A DNA stretch of 64,000 bases from Alphaproteobacteria bacterium (GTDB taxonomy: Bacteria; Pseudomonadota; Alphaproteobacteria; Caulobacterales; Maricaulaceae): positions 248,001 through 312,000 of the forward strand of contig WGOD01000001.1 of NCBI GenBank assembly GCA_016124205.1, given 5' to 3'. Made by a program: the position numbers and the translations under genes. The notes below the pieces were generated by a model. The model was not told the origin of the DNA and ran no database searches. It saw only the letters and a program-made list of their open reading frames with translations. Shown here piece after piece: positions 25,992-33,514 of this stretch. Position 1 is the first letter of the stretch. Each line of letters starts with the position of its first letter.

Positions 25992-26618
25992 ATGTTGAAG
26001 CATGTCCTGACCGCCTTCGTTCTGCTGACCAGCGCGCCCGCGCTGGCGCAGCTTCCCGATGCCCGTATGGAAGCCCAGCCGGGCGACCCGGCGCATCCCG
26101 ACACCGTCATCGATTTCGGCGATCCGCAGCCGCTGACCATCGTCACGGACGCGGGCGATATCGAAATGTCGGTGCTGTTTGCCGATACCGATCCGGAACG
26201 CGCGCGCGGCCTGATGTTCCGCGAGGAGTTGGCCGACGACGCGGGCATGCTGTTCGATTTCGAAACCGTTCGCCCCGTCTCGATGTGGATGCGCAACACG
26301 TTGATTCCGCTCGATATCATCTTCCTTTCGGAAGAGGGCGAGATCGTGAAGATCATCGGCAATGCGCGGCCGCACTCGCTGCGCCAGCTGCTCTCCGATT
26401 TCCCGGTCCGCGCGGTGCTGGAAGTCCGTGGTGGCCTGACGGCCGAGCGTGAGATCATGCCGGGGGACCGGGTCGAGCACGCCATGTTCCCGATGCCGGA
26501 GACCGACGACGCGCCGTCCGAGGAGGCGGGTGACGCACCGGCCGAGGACGAGACGGGCGACGAGGCGGCGGCTGAAGACGCGCCCGAAGACACCGGGGCG
26601 GCAGACACAGAAGAATGA
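25992..26618 (+). CDS. DUF192 exported protein
   Basis: 208 residues. Signal peptide MLKHVLTAFVLLTSAPALA, then the DUF192 (UPF0127) core at about 45-160: FADTDPERARGLMFREELADDAGMLFDF, SMWMRNTLIPLDIIFL and VLEVRGGLTAEREIMPGDRVEH. A very acidic tail of about 45 residues (EEAGDAPAEDETGDEAA...) follows. Function of the family is unknown. ATG 25992 is chosen because it starts the signal peptide. Confidence 0.85.
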   Translation: MLKHVLTAFVLLTSAPALAQLPDARMEAQPGDPAHPDTVIDFGDPQPLTIVTDAGDIEMSVLFADTDPERARGLMFREELADDAGMLFDFETVRPVSMWMRNTLIPLDIIFLSEEGEIVKIIGNARPHSLRQLLSDFPVRAVLEVRGGLTAEREIMPGDRVEHAMFPMPETDDAPSEEAGDAPAEDETGDEAAAEDAPEDTGAADTEE

Positions 26619-26662
26619 CCGGCTTGCGCCCCGGCGCGGCGCTTTCTAAGAAGCGGACAGTT

Positions 26663-26739
26663 CGGGGCGTGGCGCAGTCTGGTAGCGCATCTGCTTTGGG
26701 AGCAGAGGGTCGTTGGTTCGAATCCAGCCGCCCCGACCA
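26663..26739 (+). tRNA. tRNA-Pro (anticodon TGG)
   Basis: Acceptor CGGGGCG / CGCCCCG, anticodon stem TCTGC / GCAGA with loop TTTGGGA (TGG), T arm with GGTTCGAATCC, discriminator A, encoded CCA. 77 nt. Confidence 0.95.
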
Positions 26740-26760
26740 ATAACAGGCGAGGCAACGGGC

Positions 26761-27066
26761 ATGTTCGCGACCATCTACAGACCGTCCAGAAACGCGATGC
26801 AGTCGGGCCAGGCGAAGATGCGCCACTGGGTGCTCGATTTTCCGCAAGGCGCGGCCCGCCGTCCGGATCCGCTGATGGGCTGGACCAGTTCGACGGATAC
26901 GAAGGCGCAGCTGAAGCTGAAATTCGACACCAAGGAAGAGGCGGTCGCCTACGCCAGGAAGCATGGCATTCCGTTCCGCGTCACCGAGAAGCCGGAAACC
27001 AAGCGGGTCGGTAAATCCTACGCCGCGAACTTCGCGGCCGACCGTAAAGAGCCCTGGTCTCACTAG
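26761..27066 (+). CDS. NADH:ubiquinone oxidoreductase accessory subunit, NDUFS4 type
   Basis: 101-residue homolog of the mitochondrial 18-kDa complex I subunit, found in alphaproteobacterial complex I. It begins FATIYRPSRNAMQSGQAKMRHWVLDF, has PDPLMGWTSSTDTKAQLKLKF (in part DPLMGWTSSTDT) and EEAVAYARKHGIPFRVTE. ATG 26761 removes a short tRNA-encoded leader in the longer frame. It lies between tRNA genes, away from nuo genes, as usual. Confidence 0.92.
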   Translation: MFATIYRPSRNAMQSGQAKMRHWVLDFPQGAARRPDPLMGWTSSTDTKAQLKLKFDTKEEAVAYARKHGIPFRVTEKPETKRVGKSYAANFAADRKEPWSH

Positions 27067-27125
27067 CCGTCGTCGCGAGATTTCGCGTTGGCCCCGCTGG
27101 TGCGGGGGGCTAGACCTTTTCCCAC

Positions 27126-27202
27126 GCCTCCGTAGCTCAACCGGATAGAGCACCCGCCTTCTAAGCGGACGGTTGCAGGTTCGAGTCCTGCCGGGGGCGC
27201 CA
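27126..27202 (+). tRNA. tRNA-Arg (anticodon TCT)
   Basis: Acceptor GCCTCCG / CGGGGGC (one U-G pair), anticodon loop CTTCTAA (TCT), T arm with GGTTCGAGTCC, discriminator G, encoded CCA. 77 nt. The base pair at the bottom of the anticodon stem (27-43) is a C-A mismatch. Confidence 0.92.
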
Positions 27203-27306
27203 GGATTTCTGTGCTTCGACCCATCCGGGTCTTCGCTCCTCGCGATCGGTCAGAAAGGCTGACCTACGCTGCGGACGTTTCGCATCCGAATGCGAAGCCG
27301 GCTTGT

Positions 27307-28449
27307 TTAGCGGCTGACCGCCTCGAACGCTGCCGCGATATCCGCGATCAGATCATCGGGGTCTTCAAGCCCGATGGCGAAACGGATGAGGTTGCCCTCC
27401 GGCTTGCCGTGATTGCGGCGGATCTGCGGGTCGCAGTGGATGGCGAGGCTTTCAAACCCGCCCCAGGAAAAGCCGAGCCCGAACAGTTTCAGCGCGTCGA
27501 GGAAGGCCTCGGTGCGCGCCCGGTCGAAACCGGTCAACGTGACGGCGAACAGACCGCACGACCCTGTGAAGTCGCGCTGATAGAGGGCATGGTCGGGATG
27601 GTCTTCCCGGCCCGGGTGAATGACCGTGGACACTTCGGGCCGATCAGCGAGCCAGTTGGCGATTTTGAGCCCGCTCGCGCCGGACCGGTTCAGCCGGACG
27701 CCAAGCGTGCGCAGTCCGCGCAGGGCGAGCCACGCGTCATCCGGTGAGACATGGCAGCCGATCGTGCGTTCGTAATCCTTCAGCTTCTCCGCCGTTTCGC
27801 CGCGCGCCAGTGCCGCGCCCAGCAGGATGTCGGAATGTCCGCCGACATATTTGGTCAGCGCTTGCGCGGCGATCCCGGCCCCGAGATCGAGCGGGTTCAT
27901 CAGGAGGCCGGCGCTCCAGGTGTCGTCGGCGATGACAACGGCGCCCACCTCAGCGGCGGCTTTCGAGATCGCCGGAATGTCCTGCAGCTCGAAGCTGAGC
28001 GATCCGGGCGATTCCACGAAGACGGCCTGCGTATTCTCGTCGATCAGCTCGGCAATCCCCGCGCCTATGTCCGGTGCGAAGAAGTCTGCCGTCACGCCGT
28101 AGCGCGGCAGGATTTCGGTGATGAATTTACGCGTGGGGCCATAGACGCAGTCGGCGGCCAGAACGCGCCCGCCGGTCGAGGTGAAGGCAAGGAGGGGCAG
28201 GGTCATCGCCGACAGGCCGGAGGGCGTCAGCATGCACCAGTCCGCACCGTAGAGCTCGCACATCGCATCCCGCAGTGCCGACTGAGCCGACAGGCCCATG
28301 CGTCCGTAGTGCGGTTTTCCGGGCGGCGCGTCGTACAGCGTCGCAGCGCTTTCCGCGAGAACGGTCGAACCGCGCTCGACCGCCGGATTGACGAGCCCGC
28401 GGCCATCATGCGGACGTCCGAGGCGGGTCAGGCGGGTCTCCGGCTTCAT
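27307..28449 (-). CDS. metC: cystathionine beta-lyase / gamma-synthase family PLP enzyme, MetC-like
   Basis: 380 residues. PLP Lys200 lies in ALTKYVGGHSDILLGA; the cofactor Asp is in VVIADDTWSAG. Other family segments: GRMGLSAQSALRDAMCELYGA, LTPSGLSAMTLPLLAF, VFVESPGS. It converts cystathionine to homocysteine, pyruvate and ammonia, or cleaves cysteine, in methionine biosynthesis. The N terminus YGR motif is as in MetC. Neighbouring sulfur genes (sseA, cysK) support the assignment. Confidence 0.88.
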   Translation of the reverse strand: MKPETRLTRLGRPHDGRGLVNPAVERGSTVLAESAATLYDAPPGKPHYGRMGLSAQSALRDAMCELYGADWCMLTPSGLSAMTLPLLAFTSTGGRVLAADCVYGPTRKFITEILPRYGVTADFFAPDIGAGIAELIDENTQAVFVESPGSLSFELQDIPAISKAAAEVGAVVIADDTWSAGLLMNPLDLGAGIAAQALTKYVGGHSDILLGAALARGETAEKLKDYERTIGCHVSPDDAWLALRGLRTLGVRLNRSGASGLKIANWLADRPEVSTVIHPGREDHPDHALYQRDFTGSCGLFAVTLTGFDRARTEAFLDALKLFGLGFSWGGFESLAIHCDPQIRRNHGKPEGNLIRFAIGLEDPDDLIADIAAAFEAVSR

Positions 28450-28503
28450 TTTGCCCTCACAGGTCTGTAGTAATGACGGAACAGCCTTAGAAGGCTCTTT
28501 GCC

Positions 28504-29565
28504 GTGACGCCAGTCTCACTCCTGTTTCCGCGCAAATTGCGCCGGATCGTCTCGTTCATGACGGGTGCGCTCGCGGGTCTGGCCGTGGACGCACAGGAAG
28601 TCGCGGATTCGGGCAGCACGCTGCGCGCGATCGAGTCGCGCGGCTATCTGCGCTGCGGCGTCGATGTGGGGCTCAGCGGTTTTGCCGAGCGCGGTGAAGA
28701 CGGCGTCTGGCGCGGTTTCGATGTCGACCTCTGCCACGCCTATGCCGCGGCGATCCTCGGGCGGGCGAGCGCTGTGCGCTTCGTGCCGCTGACGACGGCA
28801 GAGCGGTTCGACGCGCTGGCCGAGGACGATGTCGATATCCTGATCCGGAACACGAGCTGGACGTTCGAACGCGATGTCGGGATGGGGTTCGACTTCGCCG
28901 GCATCGCGTATTTCGACGGACAGGGCTTCATGGCGCCCGCCGACCTTGGCATCACGAGCGCACGCGATCTGCATGGTGCGCGCGTCTGTGTGCAAGGCGC
29001 GACGACGAGCGCGCTCAATCTCGCCGACTATTCCGCCACCCACAGCCTCGACATGCTGGCGATGGAATATCCGACGGCCACAGCCGGGCTCGAGGCCTAT
29101 GCGGCCGGCGAATGCGACGTCTACACCAACGACCTCTCCTCGCTCGCCGGGTTGCGGGCGAGTCTCGAGGACCGCGATGCGCATATCCTGCTGCCAGACG
29201 TAATCTCGAAGGAGCCGCTCGGCCCGGTGATCCGGGAGGGCGATGCGGTCTTCGAGGACGTCGCGCGCTGGATATTGATGTCGCTGATCGCTGCCGAGGA
29301 ACTCGGCGTCACGTCCGAGAATGCCCGGGCGCAGGCACAGAACAATCCCAACCCGGAAGTCCGCCGCCTGCTCGGCGCGGACGGGGATTTCGGTGACCGC
29401 CTCGGTCTCGACAGCCGATTTGCGCTTCGTGCCATCGAGGCGGGGGGCAATTACGGCCAGATCTTCGATCGCAATCTCGGCGCGGCCTCGCCGCTGCAAT
29501 TGCGCCGGGGCCTCAATGCGCAATGGACCGAGGGCGGTCTGATCTACGCGCCGCCCTTCCGCTGA
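28504..29565 (+). CDS. amino-acid ABC transporter substrate-binding protein (orphan)
   Basis: 353 residues with a signal-like N terminus (about 13-30) and the AapJ/BztA family type-II binding fold: LRAIESRGYLRCGVDVGLSGFAE, GVWRGFDVDLCHAYAAAILG, DILIRNTSWTFERDVGMGFDFAGIAYFDGQGF (in parts) and GGNYGQIFDRNLG at the end. Such proteins bind L-amino acids in the periplasm. No permease or ATPase gene is adjacent. GTG start at 28504. The 3' end overlaps sseA by 22 nt on the opposite strand. Confidence 0.88.
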   Translation: MTPVSLLFPRKLRRIVSFMTGALAGLAVDAQEVADSGSTLRAIESRGYLRCGVDVGLSGFAERGEDGVWRGFDVDLCHAYAAAILGRASAVRFVPLTTAERFDALAEDDVDILIRNTSWTFERDVGMGFDFAGIAYFDGQGFMAPADLGITSARDLHGARVCVQGATTSALNLADYSATHSLDMLAMEYPTATAGLEAYAAGECDVYTNDLSSLAGLRASLEDRDAHILLPDVISKEPLGPVIREGDAVFEDVARWILMSLIAAEELGVTSENARAQAQNNPNPEVRRLLGADGDFGDRLGLDSRFALRAIEAGGNYGQIFDRNLGAASPLQLRRGLNAQWTEGGLIYAPPFR

Positions 29566-30383
29566 GGCCCGGTCTCGATCGGCGTATCGTCGCGCGATCC
29601 CCATTCCGCCCAGGACCCGTCATAGACCGCAGCCGTGATGCCTTCGCGCTCGAGCGCGAGCGCCAGAAGGCTGGCGGTCACACCGGACCCGCAGGTCGTG
29701 ATGACGGGCTTGGCCGGGTCATATCCCGGCGTCTGCGAAACCCGGCAGTCACGCTTCAGCGCCTTGTCCCCGGTCCAGAGGTCGAGAAAGGGATGGCAGA
29801 TCGCGCCGGGGATGTGGCCGCTGCGCATGCCTTCGCGGGGTTCGGGCGAGGCGCCTTCAAAACGGGCGCGGGGCCGGGCATCGACGATGTTGGCGTGACC
29901 GGCTTCGCTGGCCGCCAGCAAGGCCTCCCGATCAGCCACCCTTTCCGGGCGGAAGTTCGGTTGGTATCCCGAAGACGGCTCCGATGCCCCCGGTTCGCTG
30001 GCAATCGGTCCGCCGGCCGCGAGCCAGGCTGGCAGGCCGCCGTCGATCACGCGCACATCGTCGTGTCCCATGACCTTGAACATCCACCAGACACGCGGCG
30101 CGCTGAACAGGCCAATCCGGTCGTAGACGATGACCGGCATGTCGCTCGCGATGCCGAGCGCGTCCATGTGCGCGGCGAAATCCTGCGGCGTAGGGAGCAT
30201 GTGGGGCAGGGGATTGCCCATGTCCTTCACCGTGTCGATATCGAGCGGGAGGGCACCGGGGATATAGCCCTCATGCGTCGGCTGCGGTCCTGCCGGAAAC
30301 GTCCATGTGGCGTCGACAAAGACGGCCGTGCCTTGCTGATGAAGCGCCAAAGCCTCATCGGCAGTGACGAGCGGATCAGTCAT
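29544..30383 (-). CDS. sseA: 3-mercaptopyruvate sulfurtransferase
   Basis: Transfers sulfur from 3-mercaptopyruvate to thiols or cyanide. 279 residues, two rhodanese domains: the inactive one (about 1-140, VFVDATWTFP, YDRIGLFSAPRVWWMFKVMGH, VRVIDGGLPAWLAAGG) and the active one with loop CGSGVTAS; CG(S/T)GV is the mercaptopyruvate type, as opposed to the CRKGVT of thiosulfate enzymes. Its start overlaps the cysK stop by 8 nt (ATGACTGA), so the two are coupled. Confidence 0.92.
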   Translation of the reverse strand: MTDPLVTADEALALHQQGTAVFVDATWTFPAGPQPTHEGYIPGALPLDIDTVKDMGNPLPHMLPTPQDFAAHMDALGIASDMPVIVYDRIGLFSAPRVWWMFKVMGHDDVRVIDGGLPAWLAAGGPIASEPGASEPSSGYQPNFRPERVADREALLAASEAGHANIVDARPRARFEGASPEPREGMRSGHIPGAICHPFLDLWTGDKALKRDCRVSQTPGYDPAKPVITTCGSGVTASLLALALEREGITAAVYDGSWAEWGSRDDTPIETGPQRKGGA

Positions 30384-31383
30384 CGAGCCAGTCCGGAACC
30401 GGCAATCCCTTCTCTTTGAGGAAGGCCGGGTTGTAGAGCTTTGACTGATAGCGCGAGCCGTGGTCGCACAGGATGGTCACGATCGTGTGGCCCGGGCCCA
30501 TTTCCTTCGCGAGGCGGATGGCGCCGGCGATATTGACGCCTGACGAACCACCGAGGCAGAGGCCTTCTTCCTTCACCAGGTTGAACAGGATGGGCAGGGC
30601 TTCCTCGTCCGGGATCCGGAAGGCGCTGTCGACTTCGACGCCTTCGAGATTTTTCGTGATGCGGCTTTGGCCGATGCCTTCGGTGATCGAATTGCCGGAC
30701 GCGCAGAGCTCGCCTTCGGCGTAATAGCCATAGAGCGCCGCGCCGCCCGGATCGGCGATGCCGATGCGGACGTCCCTGTTCTTCGCCTTGAGCGCCATGG
30801 AGACCCCGCCGAGCGTGCCGCCGGAGCCGACCGCGCAGATGAATCCATCGACCTTGCCGCCGGTCTGCTCCCAGATTTCCGGAGCCGTGGTTTCGGCATG
30901 GGCCGCTCGATTGTCGGTGTTGTCGAACTGGTTGGCCCAGATCGCGCCATTGGGCTCGGTCCGGTTCAGTTCCTCGGCGAGCGTGCCGGAATAGCGGGCA
31001 TAGTGGTTCGGGTTCGCATAGGGAACGGCGTCGACCTCGATCAGCTCCGCGCCGAGGAGGCGGATCGCGTCCTTCTTTTCCTTCGACTGGGTCCGGGGAA
31101 AGACGATGACGGTGCGATAGCCGAGCGCGCCGCCGACAAGCGCCAGACCGATTCCGGTATTGCCCGCCGTGCCTTCCACGATCGTTCCGCCGGGTTTCAG
31201 CGCGCCGGAGGCTTCGGCCTTGCGGATGATGCCGAGCGCGGCGCGGTCCTTCACCGAACCGCCTGGATTGAGGAATTCGCACTTGCCGAGAATGGTGCAA
31301 CCGGTCTCTTCCGAGGCGCGCTTCAGTTTCAGAAGCGGCGTGTTTCCAATGAGATCGATGACGCTTTCGGCCGGTGCTGTCAT
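30376..31383 (-). CDS. cysK: cysteine synthase A (O-acetylserine sulfhydrylase)
   Basis: Makes cysteine from O-acetylserine and sulfide. 335 residues: PLP Lys45 in NPGGSVKDRAAL, the substrate loop EGTAGNTGIGLA, the phosphate-binding GSGGTLGG, and LCLGGSSGVNIAGA near the C terminus. TAGNTG rather than TSGNTG at the substrate loop is a modest deviation. It leads an operon with sseA. Confidence 0.92.
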   Translation of the reverse strand: MTAPAESVIDLIGNTPLLKLKRASEETGCTILGKCEFLNPGGSVKDRAALGIIRKAEASGALKPGGTIVEGTAGNTGIGLALVGGALGYRTVIVFPRTQSKEKKDAIRLLGAELIEVDAVPYANPNHYARYSGTLAEELNRTEPNGAIWANQFDNTDNRAAHAETTAPEIWEQTGGKVDGFICAVGSGGTLGGVSMALKAKNRDVRIGIADPGGAALYGYYAEGELCASGNSITEGIGQSRITKNLEGVEVDSAFRIPDEEALPILFNLVKEEGLCLGGSSGVNIAGAIRLAKEMGPGHTIVTILCDHGSRYQSKLYNPAFLKEKGLPVPDWLDD

Positions 31384-31455
31384 GACGGGTTTCCTCGCTG
31401 TCTGCCCCGGAAACTAGGAAGCTGTTCGGTTCGCCGCAATGCACGCGCGATGAAT

Positions 31456-31484
31456 TGATCCGATTTGCATCCGTTTGCGTAGAC
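31456..31484 (+). promoter_or_regulatory. ECF sigma (RpoE/singlet-oxygen type) promoter
   Basis: TGATCC (31456-31461), 18-nt spacer, TAGAC (31480-31484). Rhodobacter sphaeroides RpoE promoters read TGATCC-N18-TAAGA. The -35 and spacing are exact and the -10 is partial. An AAGGAG and GTG 31512 follow at the right distance. A matching promoter of the opposite orientation lies at 39926-39954. Confidence 0.7.
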
Positions 31485-31511
31485 CCCTTGAGAAGCAAGG
31501 AGACTGACCGC

Positions 31512-32123
31512 GTGGCTGCCATTCCTGACGACAGCTGGTTTGCGGACTACGCCGCCGGTGCTGGTCCGGCGGCCGTTCGCACGCTGATTTCCGCACAGAT
31601 CGAGATCAATCCTGACGCCGCACGGCGGGCAGCCTTTTTTGATGCGATTGCCAGCGAGTTCGCCCTGTCCGACGTTTCGCTCGCGGGTAACGCTCCCGAC
31701 GATCTCGACGATTTCCTTCGAATTCCGGACCAACAGCCTGACGCGATCTATCCGTCGGCGCTTGCCCGTCTGGGTTTCTCCAGTGACCGAAAGCCCTGGC
31801 GCAGCCATTTGGGCGGCGTCAGCGCGCGCAAGATCAAGCGTTTGTGCGCGCCGGGTGTGGACGCGCGCCTGTTCCGCTTCGCGCCCGGCGCCGCGATTCC
31901 GCAGCATGATCACGGCGGGGAAGAAATGACGCTGGTTCTGACCGGCGGATTCGCCGACGAGAAGGGCGTCTATCACCGCGGCGACGTGGCCGTCGGCCGG
32001 GCCGGAGAGGCGCATACGCCGATGGGTCTGCCCGGTGAGCCCTGCATCTGTTTCGCGGTGTCCGTTGGCGGTTACCGCTTCCGCAATCCGCTGATGTCGC
32101 TGGCCGCGCGCTGGCTGGAGTAG
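31512..32123 (+). CDS. ChrR-like cupin, anti-sigma zinc site lost
   Basis: 203 residues from GTG 31512 (AAGGAG at 31496-31501). The C-terminal cupin keeps the metal ligands of the R. sphaeroides anti-sigma factor ChrR: H132, H134, E138 and H168 here have the same spacing as its H141, H143, E147, H177. The N-terminal helices (SWFADYAAGAGPAAVRTLISAQ) resemble the ChrR anti-sigma domain, but its zinc ligands are gone: the H..C..C positions read Q, N and A (SAQIEINPDAARR). It may be a ChrR-derived sensor that does not need zinc, or no longer an anti-sigma factor. First gene of a four-gene operon. Confidence 0.75.
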   Translation: MAAIPDDSWFADYAAGAGPAAVRTLISAQIEINPDAARRAAFFDAIASEFALSDVSLAGNAPDDLDDFLRIPDQQPDAIYPSALARLGFSSDRKPWRSHLGGVSARKIKRLCAPGVDARLFRFAPGAAIPQHDHGGEEMTLVLTGGFADEKGVYHRGDVAVGRAGEAHTPMGLPGEPCICFAVSVGGYRFRNPLMSLAARWLE

Positions 32124-32127
32124 TTTC

Positions 32128-32844
32128 ATGACGACTTTGATCTTTGGCGCGACCGGCGGTGTCGGCGCGGCGCTCGCACGCCGGCTCGTGGATCGCGATA
32201 TCGTCGTTCACCTCGCCGGCCGGGATGAGTCCAAACTCGCCGCGTTGCATGACGAACTGGGGTCGCCGACGACGGTTTGCGACGTGCTCGACGACGCGCA
32301 AATTGCTGCGGCGGTCGAGGCTGCCGGACCCGACCTGTCCGGGCTGGCCTTCTGCGTCGGATCGATCGATCTCGCCCCGCTGCGCCGGGTCGACCGGGAT
32401 CTGGTCCGCAAGAGTGTCGAGCTGAATGCGGTCAGCGCCGCCATGGCGCTGAAGGCTGCGGAAGGTGCGCTGAAGAAGAACAATGGCTCGGCCGTCCTGT
32501 TCTCATCGGTCGCCGTCGCTCAGGGCTTTGCCCAGCACGCCGCGATTTCCGCGGCCAAGGGCGCCGTCGAGGGGCTTGTCCGTGCCGTCGCGGCGGAATG
32601 GGCGCCCAAGGCGCGGATCAACGCCATCGCGCCGAGCCTGATGAAGACCGGCATTGCCGAGCCGATGACTGCCAACGAGGCGGTTGCGGACGGCATTGCG
32701 AAAATGCATCCCATGGCGCGGCTTGGAGAGGCGAATGACGCCGCTGCGCTGGCGGATTTCCTGTTGTCGGAGGACGCAGGTTGGATTTGCGGTGAAGTGT
32801 TTGCCGTCGACGGGGGACGTGGACGGGTCAGAAGCAGAGGATGA
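32128..32844 (+). CDS. short-chain dehydrogenase/reductase lacking the catalytic Tyr
   Basis: 238 residues. The Rossmann loop is FGATGGVGAALAR; N100 and S126/S127 (LFSSVAVAQGF) are in place, and K144 is in the AISAAKGAVEGL segment. The Tyr that precedes Lys by four residues in the YxxxK motif is Ile140. Members of the family with ISAAK occur in proteobacteria, so the protein is likely a real but non-canonical clade; NAD(P)-dependent oxidoreductase activity is uncertain. It begins 4 nt after the ChrR-like gene and ends 4 nt before the next. Confidence 0.85.
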   Translation: MTTLIFGATGGVGAALARRLVDRDIVVHLAGRDESKLAALHDELGSPTTVCDVLDDAQIAAAVEAAGPDLSGLAFCVGSIDLAPLRRVDRDLVRKSVELNAVSAAMALKAAEGALKKNNGSAVLFSSVAVAQGFAQHAAISAAKGAVEGLVRAVAAEWAPKARINAIAPSLMKTGIAEPMTANEAVADGIAKMHPMARLGEANDAAALADFLLSEDAGWICGEVFAVDGGRGRVRSRG

Positions 32845-32848
32845 CCTG

Positions 32849-33511
32849 ATGAAACGCCTGATGATTTCCGCCGCCGTGCTGCCCTTCCTGGCCGGCTCGG
32901 CCTTGGCAACCGATTTTGCCCCGCAGTCAGGGTCGGTGATCGCGTTCGATGTCATGCGCGGCGACAGCCCCATGGGCACGCACACGATCACCTTCGAACG
33001 CGATGGCGACCGTCTGGTGGCCACGACCGATGTCGATCTGCGTGTCAGCTTCGGCCCCGTGACCTTCTTCCGCTACGAACATGAAGCCCGCGAAGTCTGG
33101 ATGGGCGACCGTCTGGTGTCGTTCAGCTCCGAAACGCTGAAAGACGGCAATGACCTTGAAGTGGCCGCCGAACGCGCGGGCGATGAGCTCGCCATCGATG
33201 GCATGACCTATGAGGAAGAACCGGTTTCGCTGACCCTTCCGGCGACACTGGCCTTGTCGAGCCATTGGCGGGGATACGATCCCGAGGCTTCGGTGATTTT
33301 CAACACCGAGACCGGCCAGGAAATGGAAGTCGAGATCGAGGAAGTCGGGACCGAAACCATCACGGTCATGGGCCGCGAGATCGAGGCAAGGCGCATCCGG
33401 ATGGCCGGCTCGCTGACGGTTGACCTCTGGTACGGACCGGACGACGAATGGGTGAAGTGCGCCTTCGAGGCGCGCGGTGAAACCATCACCTATGTTCGCC
33501 GGGACGCCTGA
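32849..33511 (+). CDS. exported DUF6134-like protein
   Basis: 220 residues. A Sec signal (MKRLMISAAVLPFLAGSALA) precedes a beta-rich domain: VIAFDVMRGDSPMGTHTITFERDG, VDLRVSFGPVTFFRYEHEAREVWMGDRLVSF (in parts) and a C-terminal EIEARRIRMAGSLTVDLWYGPDDEWVK. This resembles the DUF6134 / DUF3108 type that may handle lipids in the periplasm, but no function is established. Operon position between the SDR and the photolyase. Confidence 0.7.
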   Translation: MKRLMISAAVLPFLAGSALATDFAPQSGSVIAFDVMRGDSPMGTHTITFERDGDRLVATTDVDLRVSFGPVTFFRYEHEAREVWMGDRLVSFSSETLKDGNDLEVAAERAGDELAIDGMTYEEEPVSLTLPATLALSSHWRGYDPEASVIFNTETGQEMEVEIEEVGTETITVMGREIEARRIRMAGSLTVDLWYGPDDEWVKCAFEARGETITYVRRDA

Positions 33512-33514
33512 TCC

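Noticed and set aside
27278-27295. TTCGCAT-CCGA-ATGCGAA inverted repeat after tRNA-Arg
   Set aside because: No T-run on either strand and no obvious role; listed only as a possible weak hairpin, not as a feature.
31455-31511. ATG start at 31455 for the ChrR-like gene
   Set aside because: It lies inside the proposed -35 element; GTG 31512 has AAGGAG and correct distance from the promoter.
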